Source: Bordetella parapertussis
Lineage (GTDB): Bacteria > Pseudomonadota > Gammaproteobacteria > Burkholderiales > Burkholderiaceae_C
Direction: 5' to 3'
Assembly: GCA_945888535.1 (NCBI GenBank)
Contig: CAMDAN010000033.1
Location: 1 to 23,000, forward strand
DNA: 23,000 bases
Shown here: positions 8,820 to 15,919 of the stretch, piece by piece
Position numbering within the stretch: the stretch's first letter is position 1
Layout of the letters: each line of letters starts with the position of its first letter
The notes under the pieces: generated by a model
Told to the model about the DNA's origin: nothing
The model's input: the letters and a program-made list of their open reading frames with translations, nothing else
Databases searched by the model: none
Program-made: the position numbers and the translations under genes

Positions 8820-8911
8820 ACTCATAGGGTTAAAGGTTTTTGGCCATTTCTTTAGGAAGGTTCTTTCAAACCGATAATGAAATATTGGATATTTTTGCTT
8901 TGGATTTCTTT

Positions 8912-9649
8912 ATGCCGCCTTTCTTTTCTTTGCCTGCGTTGTCTGAGGGGGGCGAGTTGTCGTTTACCCTGAAGACCCAAGGGTATGCTGTGTTAAATGC
9001 AGATACCGTGCAATGTCTTTCACTGGCCGCTGCGGATCAAATGAATGCTTGGGCTGCCTTTTGGAATGACTTGCCCGCGGATGCCTATCTTCGTGATGGC
9101 GGCCGCTACCGCAGGCGTCGCCACTCGTGTTTTGTGATATCAGGTCATGAACTGAGCCAAGCCCCTCACCGTCCCCACTGGCAGCCTGTCGCATACAACG
9201 CCTTGCATGGCGGAATGCAGCGCCACTTTGAACCCATGGAAAACGCCATCGTTCAAAGTCCCGCCTGGAAGCAACTTCTGACTTGGTTAGGCCGCGTGTG
9301 CACTGACCTCAAGGGCGAGAAAACCTGGTACGCCGAGGCCCACCAATTTCGGATCGACACCACCGACGGAATCGGCCGCCCCACCCCAGAAGGAGCGCAC
9401 CGAGATGGCGTTGATTTGGTTGCCGTGTTTATGGTGGACCGTCAAGGCGTTAAAGGCGGTGAGACCCGGGTATTTGAGGCCGAAGGGCCACATGGACAAC
9501 GCTTTACGTTATCTCAGCCTTGGTCGGTTTTATTGTTAGACGACGAGCGCGTGATTCATGAGTCCACCCCCATTCAGCCCCTCACTCAAGGGGGGCACCG
9601 CGACACCTTGGTAGTGACGCTACGTGCAGGTGGATTTCAAGAACGCTGA
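8912..9649 (+). CDS. 2OG-Fe(II) dioxygenase-like protein (PF10014 type)
   Basis: Probably a non-haem iron, 2-oxoglutarate-dependent oxygenase; related family members hydroxylate free amino acids such as isoleucine. Its own substrate is unknown. From the ATG at 8912 the product is 245 residues. The iron triad is visible: the HxD of PEGAHRDGVDLV, and a distal histidine in DERVIHEST followed by a conserved Arg in HRDTLVVTLR. Other conserved features are RYRRRRHSCFV and WYAEAHQFRID. The frame is open to a TTG at 8840 (269 residues), but a good Shine-Dalgarno (AGGAAGG, 8854-8860) has no well-spaced in-frame start, so the true start is uncertain. It is divergent from phoX, and its end overlaps the facing thiolase gene by 13 bases. 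Family call is good; function is open. Confidence 0.8.
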   Translation: MPPFFSLPALSEGGELSFTLKTQGYAVLNADTVQCLSLAAADQMNAWAAFWNDLPADAYLRDGGRYRRRRHSCFVISGHELSQAPHRPHWQPVAYNALHGGMQRHFEPMENAIVQSPAWKQLLTWLGRVCTDLKGEKTWYAEAHQFRIDTTDGIGRPTPEGAHRDGVDLVAVFMVDRQGVKGGETRVFEAEGPHGQRFTLSQPWSVLLLDDERVIHESTPIQPLTQGGHRDTLVVTLRAGGFQER

Positions 9650-10827
9650 CGCTCAAAAATAGCGGCAATCCCTTGGCCGCCACCAATACACATGGTGACC
9701 AAGGCGTAGCGGCCGTTTGTGCGTTCAAGTTCATACAAAGCTTTGACGGTAATCAACGCGCCAGTGGCTCCAATCGGATGGCCCAGTGAAATTCCAGACC
9801 CATTGGGGTTGACCTTTGCGGGGTCTAAACCTAAGTCGCGCGTGACAGCGCAGGCCTGCGCAGCAAAAGCTTCGTTGGCTTCAATGACGTCTAAATCGTT
9901 GACCGTGAGACCGGCTTTTTGCAACGCCAGTTTGGTCGCGGGTACAGGACCAATGCCCATGTATTTCGGGTCAACGCCCGCATGCGCATAGGCCACGAGT
10001 CGGGCCAAAGGCTTAAGACCCCGGGCTTTGGCAGTGCTTGCTTCCATCAAAACCACCGCCGCAGCGGCATCATTGATGCCCGAAGCGTTCCCAGCCGTCA
10101 CGGTACCGTTTTCTTTGATGAAAACGGGTTTGAGCTTGGCCATGTCAGCCACTGTGCAATTGGGACGGAAATGCTCGTCGGTTTGGTAAGCAACATCGCC
10201 TTTTTTGCTTTTAAGGATGACGGGTGTAATTTGGCTGGTGAAATAACCCGCCTCGGTCGCGCGTTGGGCGCGGTTGTGGCTTTCAACGGCCAAGGCATCT
10301 TGGTCTTCCCGGGTGATCCCCCATTTGGCGGCGATGTTTTCTGCGGTCACGCCCATATGGATATTTTGAAACGGGTCATGCAAAGCGCCAATGACCATGT
10401 CCACCATTTTGGTGTCCCCCATGCGGGCGCCCCAGCGCATGTTGAGCGAGGCAAACGGACCCCGACTCATATTTTCTGCGCCTCCGCCAATGGCTACATC
10501 TGCGTCGCCAAGCAAAATACTTTGGCTGGCATTGACGATCGCTTGGAGGCCGGAGCCGCACAAGCGGTTAACGTTAAAAGCCGGAGTGCCTTCGCCGCAA
10601 CCGCCATTGATTGCTGCAACCCGCGACAAATACATATCTTTGGGTTCGGTATTGACCACATGGCCAAAGACAACGTGGCCCACGTCTTTGCCGTCGACTT
10701 TGGCGCGAGACAAAGACTCGCGAACCACTTGGGCGGCTAAATCCGTAGGGGCAATATCTTTAAGGCTACCGCCAAACGTTCCAATCGCAGTTCGTACGGC
10801 ACTGACAACAACAACTTCACGGGACAT
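9637..10827 (-). CDS. Acetyl-CoA acetyltransferase (thiolase family)
   Basis: Condenses two acetyl-CoA to acetoacetyl-CoA, or cleaves 3-ketoacyl-CoA, in the cytoplasm. The 396-residue product has all three catalytic residues where thiolases have them: Cys90 in NVNRLCGSGLQ, His350 in GHPIGATGA and Cys380 in CIGGGQG. GGGAENMS is also present. ATG at 10827 was chosen because TAGGAG lies seven bases upstream; a TTG six bases earlier is in frame but less well placed. Biosynthetic (PHB precursor, phbA/atoB type) versus degradative use cannot be told from this sequence, and no phaB or phaC lies nearby. The ribosome binding site is inside one arm of an inverted repeat at 10831-10864. The gene is downstream of the SDR gene on the same strand. 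Confidence 0.95.
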   Translation of the reverse strand: MSREVVVVSAVRTAIGTFGGSLKDIAPTDLAAQVVRESLSRAKVDGKDVGHVVFGHVVNTEPKDMYLSRVAAINGGCGEGTPAFNVNRLCGSGLQAIVNASQSILLGDADVAIGGGAENMSRGPFASLNMRWGARMGDTKMVDMVIGALHDPFQNIHMGVTAENIAAKWGITREDQDALAVESHNRAQRATEAGYFTSQITPVILKSKKGDVAYQTDEHFRPNCTVADMAKLKPVFIKENGTVTAGNASGINDAAAAVVLMEASTAKARGLKPLARLVAYAHAGVDPKYMGIGPVPATKLALQKAGLTVNDLDVIEANEAFAAQACAVTRDLGLDPAKVNPNGSGISLGHPIGATGALITVKALYELERTNGRYALVTMCIGGGQGIAAIFERQRS

Positions 10828-10830
10828 GGT

Positions 10831-10864
10831 CAAACTCCTAGACGGGTAATAAACCTAGAGTTTG
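10831..10864 (-). promoter_or_regulatory. Inverted repeat that could sequester the thiolase ribosome binding site
   Basis: On the minus strand the arms are CAAACTCTAG (10864-10855) and CTAGGAGTTTG (10841-10831). They can pair over ten base pairs with one bulged G around a 13-base loop. The second arm contains the TAGGAG Shine-Dalgarno of the thiolase gene, four bases from its ATG. It could be an RNA hairpin limiting translation or a DNA operator dyad; the sequence does not decide. Confidence 0.5.
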
Positions 10865-10909
10865 CTACCCAAAGGATGCACGGGCCTTACAGATTGATTT
10901 TTTATAGCC

Positions 10910-11665
10910 TTATCCCCGAACGTCCGCAACCGCTTGGCTGCCAAAATCAGCCCGTTCTAAATAGGCCAATACCCGCTGGGCCGCATCTTCTGGGCTGGCA
11001 AGCTGTCCTTGGGCGTGCAAGCCCGCAAAGTTGCCTTGGTCGGGAAAGGCGCGGGGGTCTGCGCTTCTGAGATCGGTTTGCATGTTCGTATCAATCACGC
11101 CTGGCGCAAGCGAGCAAACTTTGGCTCCGTGCGGTCGCAAGGCCTCTTCTAAAGCTAAGCAACGTGTGAAATGGTCCATGCCCGCCTTGGCCGCGCAGTA
11201 AGCAGCCGACGATGCCATGGGCCTGCGACCTAAGCCCGAGGAAATATTGAGCACCTTGCGCTTAGCCGTCCAATCTTGGGTGGCATTTAAAAAGGCAGCG
11301 CACAGTTGCATTGGGGCCTCTAGCCCTACGCGTAAAGCGTAGGCGAGTTGTGCAGGATCGTTGTCTTGGGTCGGTGCCAGTGGGCCTATGACGCCTGCGT
11401 TATTGATCAAAGTGGCGTTTTTTAGCTGGCTTGAATCAAGCGCAGACAGCCAAGTGCTTAAAAGCGCTGCGACACCAACCCCGTCACTTAAATCTGCGCT
11501 CCATTGCTCCAAAAAAGTACCGTGTTTCTCGGCTTCTTTGGTCAGGCGGTCGTCTATGTTGCGGGAAATACAGAGTAGCCGCACTTGGGGATGTAAAAGT
11601 TGGTGAGCCATGGCCTGGCCCATGCCTTTGGATGCGCCCGTCAAAATAATCAGTGTGTGATGCAT
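10910..11665 (-). CDS. SDR family NAD(P)-dependent oxidoreductase
   Basis: Short-chain dehydrogenase/reductase, probably cytoplasmic and NADP-linked, substrate unknown. The 251-residue product has the cofactor loop TGASKGMG (residues 9-16), NNAG (88-91) and the catalytic set Ser142 or Ser143, Tyr156 and Lys160 (ISSGLG then YCAAK). The order and the ending resemble the sepiapterin reductase/benzil reductase (YueD-like) branch, a tentative placement. The ATG at 11665 is preferred because AAGG lies five bases upstream; an open frame reaches 11683. It is divergent from yaeQ with a 58-base gap that holds overlapping promoter-like boxes. The thiolase gene lies 82 bases downstream on the same strand, and co-transcription is possible. 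Confidence 0.9.
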   Translation of the reverse strand: MHHTLIILTGASKGMGQAMAHQLLHPQVRLLCISRNIDDRLTKEAEKHGTFLEQWSADLSDGVGVAALLSTWLSALDSSQLKNATLINNAGVIGPLAPTQDNDPAQLAYALRVGLEAPMQLCAAFLNATQDWTAKRKVLNISSGLGRRPMASSAAYCAAKAGMDHFTRCLALEEALRPHGAKVCSLAPGVIDTNMQTDLRSADPRAFPDQGNFAGLHAQGQLASPEDAAQRVLAYLERADFGSQAVADVRG

Positions 11666-11687
11666 ATGGACCTTAGTGTGCAATGTT

Positions 11688-11716
11688 ATTTTGACATTCT
11701 GAGTGATCCGTCACAA
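11688..11716 (-). promoter_or_regulatory. Promoter-like boxes for the SDR gene
   Basis: On the minus strand TTGTGA (11716-11711) and CAAAAT (11693-11688) are spaced by 17 bases, placing a start near 11681 and a short leader before the ATG at 11665. Each box matches four of six consensus bases. This is a pattern match only. Confidence 0.35.
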
Positions 11717-11717
11717 T
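11691..11717 (+). promoter_or_regulatory. Promoter-like boxes for yaeQ
   Basis: A perfect -35 box TTGACA at 11691-11696 is followed after 15 bases by CACAAT at 11712-11717. Initiation would fall at or just before the yaeQ ATG at 11724, implying a leaderless or very short-leader mRNA. It shares its DNA with the facing SDR promoter. The short spacer keeps confidence low. Confidence 0.35.
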
Positions 11718-11723
11718 CGGAGC

Positions 11724-12284
11724 ATGGCTATTAAATCAACCATCTTCAAAGTGAATTTGCAAATTGCAGATATCGACAATAGCTATTACGCTGACCACGC
11801 CCTAACTTTAGCCCGTCATCCCAGTGAGACTGACGAGCGCATGATGGTGCGGTTGGTTGCTTTGGCTTTGCATGCCCACACGCTCCAATCGGTTTGCGGT
11901 GGTGATGGAACCTTGGCTTTTGGCGCGGGTTTGTCGGACCCCGACGAACCTGATGTGTGGCTGAGAGACTTTACGGGCCGAACACGACTTTGGATTGAGG
12001 TCGGTCAACCTGAAGACAAGCCCTTGATCAAAGCGTGTGGTAAGTCCGATGCGGTGGTTTTGTATTGTTTTAACCACGCCGCCGAGGTATGGTGGAAAAC
12101 AATGGAAAACAAACTCAGCCGCCCTCAAAATTTACGCGTTTACCGAATTCCTACTGAGGCTTCCCAGTCGCTCATCGGTTTGGCGCAACGCAGCATGCAA
12201 TTACAAGCGACGGTCCAAGAAGGCGTCTTGACTCTGGGTGATCTGAGTTCCTCAGTGGACATAGAGCCCATTCTCTGGAAGTGA
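11724..12284 (+). CDS. yaeQ: YaeQ family protein
   Basis: YaeQ proteins have a PD-(D/E)XK nuclease-like fold. E. coli yaeQ was found as a suppressor linked to loss of RfaH, but its activity is not established. The 186-residue product matches the family along its length: MAIKSTIFKVNLQIAD, YYADHALTLARHPSETDER (about 21-39), PDVWLRDFTGRTRLWIEVGQ (76-95, with the likely acidic residues Asp77 and Glu92) and KACGKSDAVVLY. I place the start at ATG 11724 by family alignment. GGAG lies only one base upstream, so this is not an ideal ribosome site; an in-frame GTG at 11703 would add seven residues. The stop overlaps the region where the DUF2244 gene begins. Confidence 0.93.
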   Translation: MAIKSTIFKVNLQIADIDNSYYADHALTLARHPSETDERMMVRLVALALHAHTLQSVCGGDGTLAFGAGLSDPDEPDVWLRDFTGRTRLWIEVGQPEDKPLIKACGKSDAVVLYCFNHAAEVWWKTMENKLSRPQNLRVYRIPTEASQSLIGLAQRSMQLQATVQEGVLTLGDLSSSVDIEPILWK

Positions 12285-12298
12285 GCATATCTAGTTCT

Positions 12299-12763
12299 AT
12301 GAGTGCCTTTATGCAAGCCAATAATGAATCCATCAATTGGAGCCTCAAGAAAAATTGCGCTTTAGCACCGCATCAGATGGGTTTTGTCTACGGATGCATT
12401 TGCGCGCTATCTTTGATGATTGGAACTTTTTTTTGGTTGCTTGGAGCGACCTACGTATTGGCTTTCACATGCCTTGAAATTGTGGTGGTGGGAGTTGCCT
12501 TTCTGATTTACGCGCGACATGCTGGGGACGGCGATTGGGTCACCATTACCGAGTCTCAGGTCATCGTTGAAACTGAACGTGCAGGCCAGCGCATCAAAGC
12601 GCAATTGGATCCGTACTGGGTAAAAATAGTTGCTCCAAACGATGAAAAAAGTCTGATTGAGCTTTCAGAAAAGGGACGATTTGTTTACGTAGGCCGTCAT
12701 ATCCGACCTGAACAAAGGGTGATTGTGGCCAAGGAAATCAAGCACGCCCTGCGGAAGTTTTGA
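12299..12763 (+). CDS. DUF2244 domain-containing membrane protein
   Basis: Inner-membrane protein of unknown function; relatives often sit near cytochrome oxidase genes in proteobacteria, which is not the case here. The 154-residue product has a typical DUF2244 opening (NWSLKKNCALAPHQMG, 13-28). Two hydrophobic segments (about 28-50 and 52-72) are joined by a short WLLGA turn. A YARHAGDGDW motif and a soluble beta-rich C-terminal domain ending in KEIKHALRKF follow. I chose the ATG at 12299 because MSAF aligns with what I recall of the family. A GTG at 12281 overlapping the yaeQ stop (GTGA) would add six residues, and an ATG at 12311 would remove four. Its end overlaps the facing deacetylase-like gene by 26 bases. 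Confidence 0.85.
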   Translation: MSAFMQANNESINWSLKKNCALAPHQMGFVYGCICALSLMIGTFFWLLGATYVLAFTCLEIVVVGVAFLIYARHAGDGDWVTITESQVIVETERAGQRIKAQLDPYWVKIVAPNDEKSLIELSEKGRFVYVGRHIRPEQRVIVAKEIKHALRKF

Positions 12764-13685
12764 GCTTTTCCTGCCAACGCCCCCAAAAAGAAATCGCCAA
12801 ATGCCACGTTTGCATTTGAACTGCCAAAGTCGTAGAAATGTCATGGCCATAGCCGCCACCCATGCAAAGCACCACAGGCAGTTGCTTCTCCCATGTCCAA
12901 TTCATAACAGCCAAGTCGCGCAAGTGCATGCCCTTGTAGCTCAGCTTCAAGCGTCCCAGTCGGTCGCCCTCGTGCGGATCCGCACCGGCCAAATAGAAGA
13001 CCAAGTCAGGTTCAAATCTTTCCTCCAAATTTCGGAGGGATTGAGACAGTGCCTTAAGGTAAGTCTCGTCAGTGCAACCGTCGGGTAAGCCGATGTCTAA
13101 ATCGCTACTTTCCTTGCGAAACGGGAAGTTTTTTTCTCCATGCAACGACAAGGTAAACACACTGGTGTCATTGGAGAAAATATGGGCCGTACCGTTGCCT
13201 TGGTGCACGTCTAAGTCGATCACTGCCACATTGATTTTGCGATTTTTGAGGTGCCAGGATTCGGTCTGTAGTTGCCTGGCTGCAACCGCAATGTCATTGA
13301 ATACGCAAAAACCACCACCCTTATCAGCATAGGAATGATGAGTTCCACCCGCTATATTGCCTGCTAAACCCTCGGCTAAAGCGATTCGAGCTGCGGCAAT
13401 GGTGGCTCCAACTGAGTGTCTTGCCCGTTGTGCCATGGCAGGGCTCCAAGGAAATCCGATTTCGCGTTGCATCGCAGCGTTAATTCCTCCCGTAGCGATA
13501 CCTTGAATGTAATCTTTGCTATGGACCAGTTCTAATTGCTCATCGGTCGCTGCCTGTGCTTCGCGGATTTGGATAGCGTCGATTTCATTGTCTAGCCGGT
13601 CCCTGAGCTGGCTGTACTTACGCATAGGAAAGCGATGGCCTTCTGGCAACGGCAAGACAAATTGGTCAGAGTAGTAGGCGTGCAT
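12738..13685 (-). CDS. Histone deacetylase family protein (zinc amidohydrolase)
   Basis: Zinc-dependent deacetylase of the arginase/HDAC fold; bacterial relatives act on acetylated proteins (AcuC-like) or acetylpolyamines. The 315-residue product carries the full active site: His116-His117 in GGTHHSY, zinc ligands Asp159 and His161 in VIDLDVHQGNG, Asp236 in AGADPHEGD and the transition-state Tyr279 in GGGYGHD. FCVFNDIAVAA is also family-typical. The start at 13685 gives a normal N-terminus (YYSDQFVLPLPEGHRFPMRK), although no strong Shine-Dalgarno is present. It overlaps the convergent DUF2244 gene and is divergent from the exported-protein/photolyase unit. The length and the single domain suit a stand-alone class II-like bacterial enzyme. 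The substrate cannot be read from sequence. Confidence 0.93.
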   Translation of the reverse strand: MHAYYSDQFVLPLPEGHRFPMRKYSQLRDRLDNEIDAIQIREAQAATDEQLELVHSKDYIQGIATGGINAAMQREIGFPWSPAMAQRARHSVGATIAAARIALAEGLAGNIAGGTHHSYADKGGGFCVFNDIAVAARQLQTESWHLKNRKINVAVIDLDVHQGNGTAHIFSNDTSVFTLSLHGEKNFPFRKESSDLDIGLPDGCTDETYLKALSQSLRNLEERFEPDLVFYLAGADPHEGDRLGRLKLSYKGMHLRDLAVMNWTWEKQLPVVLCMGGGYGHDISTTLAVQMQTWHLAISFWGRWQEKLKTSAGRA

Positions 13686-13706
13686 GAAATAGGCGTTGAA
13701 GGTATG

Positions 13707-13736
13707 ATTTTAGAAAATATTTTTAACATTTTGGAA
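13707..13736 (-). promoter_or_regulatory. Promoter-like boxes for the deacetylase-like gene
   Basis: On the minus strand TTCCAA (13736-13731) and TAAAAT (13712-13707) are spaced by 18 bases within an AT-rich stretch, giving a leader of about 15 bases. The -10 box is good (five of six); the -35 is weak. Confidence 0.3.
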
Positions 13737-13780
13737 CCCGTGTTATTTTCTCGTTGCCCCTTTATGGGCTCAATCCACGA

Positions 13781-14320
13781 ATGAAACGTCATGTCGCTCT
13801 TTCAGTTCTTGGGGTGCTCTTTTTCTTTATTGTCGATAGCCATACCGACATAGTTTCCCGCGATGGAGGAAAACTCTTGGAAATTAGCGGCAATACCTAT
13901 GACGCCAAGGGTTGGCTATCAGAAAAACTACGTCAATGGACTCAAAATTGCAGTCCGGTTAACGTTGAGGCAACGAATGGCGCTTTAGCCGTTTCTCTTT
14001 TAGAAATCATTGAGCAACATAGCCTGCCAGACTCGATGAATGCAAAGCTACTCCAACTACACGTGCAAGGCGATTGGGCCATCGCCAAAGTGATATTTCC
14101 AACCCTTAATCCAAGCGTCGTCGTCATGCATCGTGTTAGCGATACATGGCAAATTCAAGATGGTGCGGTATGGAGCGGTAGCACCGCACCTTGGAATGAA
14201 GCCGACTTTGTACGACGCTATTTAAAAAATAAAAAGCCAGAGTTACCGCAAGCCTTGCTCAATTGCACGCCAATCGGCACTTATCGTAATTTACCAAGTG
14301 CTGAAAGGACGAGGCCATGA
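13781..14320 (+). CDS. Unrecognised exported protein, first gene of the photolyase unit
   Basis: I do not recognise this family. From the ATG at 13781 the product is 179 residues. It begins MKRH and a hydrophobic run (about residues 5-17, ALSVLGVLFFFIV) that looks like a signal peptide or single N-terminal anchor, so export is likely. The rest is soluble and mixed, with two cysteines in NCSPVN and NCTPIG contexts that could pair in the periplasm, and a strand-rich middle (WAIAKVIFP, SVVVMHRVSDTWQIQDG). The frame is open back to a TTG at 13754. The TGA overlaps the ATG of the photolyase gene (14317-14320), so the two are probably translated together. The overlap is seen directly; a functional link to light or DNA repair is only inference. 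The upstream gap is AT-rich. Confidence 0.75.
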   Translation: MKRHVALSVLGVLFFFIVDSHTDIVSRDGGKLLEISGNTYDAKGWLSEKLRQWTQNCSPVNVEATNGALAVSLLEIIEQHSLPDSMNAKLLQLHVQGDWAIAKVIFPTLNPSVVVMHRVSDTWQIQDGAVWSGSTAPWNEADFVRRYLKNKKPELPQALLNCTPIGTYRNLPSAERTRP

Positions 14321-15915
14321 CCTACCGCGTGGTTTGGTTCAAACGCGACCTTCGCTTGCACGACCATGCTGCGCTCGCGCACGCTGCACAACAAGGGCCG
14401 GTGCTGTGCCTGTACATCGCTGAGCCAGGTCTGTGGGCCCAGCCCGATGTGGCTTTGCAGCACTTTGAGTTTGTGCGCGAATCTTTGATCGAACTCCACC
14501 ATGATCTGCAAGCCTTAGGCGGCAGCTTGGTGGTACGCACAGGCCACGCTGTGCAGGTGTTGTCCGCTTTGTATGAACACGCCCCTTTCATTGAACTGGT
14601 GGCGCACCAAGAAACCGGCAACGCTTTTACCTACGAGCGCGACCTGCAAGTGGGCGCGTGGTGCCGCAGCTTGGATGTGGGCTGGACAGAAATGCCGCAG
14701 TTTGGCGTGGTACGGCGTCTTAAAAGCCGTAACACCTGGCAAGCCCGCTGGGAAGCGCACATGGCCGCGACGCAAGCACAGCTGCCAGCATTGCACTTTG
14801 TTACCCCCGCACACCACAGCGGCCCCGAAGCGATGACCCCGCCGCCCGGCCTGCAGCACAACCCGCTGCAGCGCCAGCGAGGTGGCCGCAGCCAAGCGCT
14901 CGAGACCTTGCACAGTTTTCAAAATGCGCGTGCGCTGAGTTACCGCGGCGGCATCTCATCGCCGCTCTCTTCGCCCACCGCATGTTCACGCATCTCGGCC
15001 TACTTGGCTTGGGGCTGCATCAGTATGCGCGAGGTGGTGCAAAGCACCCGCGCCACGCTCGATGCCCTGCCGCCGCAGGCCGCTCGGCACCGTGCTGGTT
15101 TGGTCGGGTTCATCAGCCGCTTGTATTGGCATTGCCACTTCATCCAAAAGTTGGAAAGCGAGCCGGAGATTGAATGGCGCAACATGCACCGGGGTTACGA
15201 CGGTTTGCGCGAAGACGGCTGGAACGACGCCCACTTTGCTGCCCTGACTTCGGCCCGCACCGGTTGGCCCATGGTGGATGCTTGTGTGGTCATGCTCTAC
15301 CAAACCGGCTGGCTCAACTTCCGCATGCGGGCCATGTTGGTGTCAGTAGCGGCCTACCCGCTGTGGCTCGACTGGCGTCCGGTGGGCCATTGGCTGGCCA
15401 CGCAATTTCTCGACTACGAACCCGGTATCCACTGGAGCCAACTGCAAATGCAGTCGGGCACCACCGGCATCAACACCACGCGGGTGTACAACCCCATCAA
15501 ACAAGCGCAAGACCACGACCCCAAAGGCATCTTTGTGCGCCGCTGGCTGCCCCACATGCGCCGCGTACCCGACACTTGGTTGTTCGAGCCTTGGTTGATG
15601 CCGCCCGAGGTGCAGCGCCACTGCGGCTTGACGGTGGGCAGCGGGCCTGAGGCCGACATTCCACTGCCCGTGGTGGACTTGGCCGAGGCCACGCGCACGT
15701 CCAAAGCCGCACTGCACGAGCGACGGGCCGAACCCGGTGTGAAAGCGGGCAAAAAAGCCATCGTCGACAAACACGCTTCGCGTAAATATGGCACTGGCCA
15801 ACAACGTGACGTGTTCACCCGCGACTCAGACACCCCCAAGACCGGCCGCCGAAAAGCCGCCAAGCGCGATACCGCAAATACCCCACCCAGCAACCAGTTG
15901 GGCTTTGATTTTTAA
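14317..15915 (+). CDS. Cryptochrome/photolyase family protein with basic C-terminal tail
   Basis: FAD-binding, blue-light-active protein that either repairs UV pyrimidine dimers or senses light. The 532-residue product has the N-terminal antenna-binding domain (VVWFKRDLRLHDHAALAHA) and the helical FAD domain, with TGWPMVDACV near 313 and the C-terminal flavin-site region HWSQLQMQSGTTGINTTRVY near 372-391, then NPIKQAQDHDPKGIFVRRWLP. The form of this last region differs from E. coli PhrB (NNGGWQWAASTGTD) and from CRY-DASH. It resembles a photolyase-like group in marine and freshwater bacteria that I recall only as broadly annotated. The last 65 residues or so are rich in Lys, Arg, Ser and Thr and look disordered. 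AAGGA seven bases upstream supports this start. It overlaps the preceding gene by four bases and is followed four bases later by the CRY-DASH gene. Confidence 0.92.
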   Translation: MTYRVVWFKRDLRLHDHAALAHAAQQGPVLCLYIAEPGLWAQPDVALQHFEFVRESLIELHHDLQALGGSLVVRTGHAVQVLSALYEHAPFIELVAHQETGNAFTYERDLQVGAWCRSLDVGWTEMPQFGVVRRLKSRNTWQARWEAHMAATQAQLPALHFVTPAHHSGPEAMTPPPGLQHNPLQRQRGGRSQALETLHSFQNARALSYRGGISSPLSSPTACSRISAYLAWGCISMREVVQSTRATLDALPPQAARHRAGLVGFISRLYWHCHFIQKLESEPEIEWRNMHRGYDGLREDGWNDAHFAALTSARTGWPMVDACVVMLYQTGWLNFRMRAMLVSVAAYPLWLDWRPVGHWLATQFLDYEPGIHWSQLQMQSGTTGINTTRVYNPIKQAQDHDPKGIFVRRWLPHMRRVPDTWLFEPWLMPPEVQRHCGLTVGSGPEADIPLPVVDLAEATRTSKAALHERRAEPGVKAGKKAIVDKHASRKYGTGQQRDVFTRDSDTPKTGRRKAAKRDTANTPPSNQLGFDF

Positions 15916-15919
15916 AACC

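Noticed and set aside
9919..10740. 273-codon open frame antisense to the thiolase gene
   Set aside because: The thiolase on the other strand has all catalytic residues; the antisense frame has no recognisable domain.
13733..13755. GGAACC...CGTT resembling an ECF sigma promoter before the photolyase unit
   Set aside because: The spacer is 13 bases, too short for the usual 15-17; kept only as a note because light-induced photolyases are often under ECF control.
15788..15919. Longer N-terminus for the CRY-DASH gene, overlapping the upstream photolyase
   Set aside because: The added residues are Pro/Ala/Thr-rich with no family match; the conserved fold begins at the ATG at 15920.
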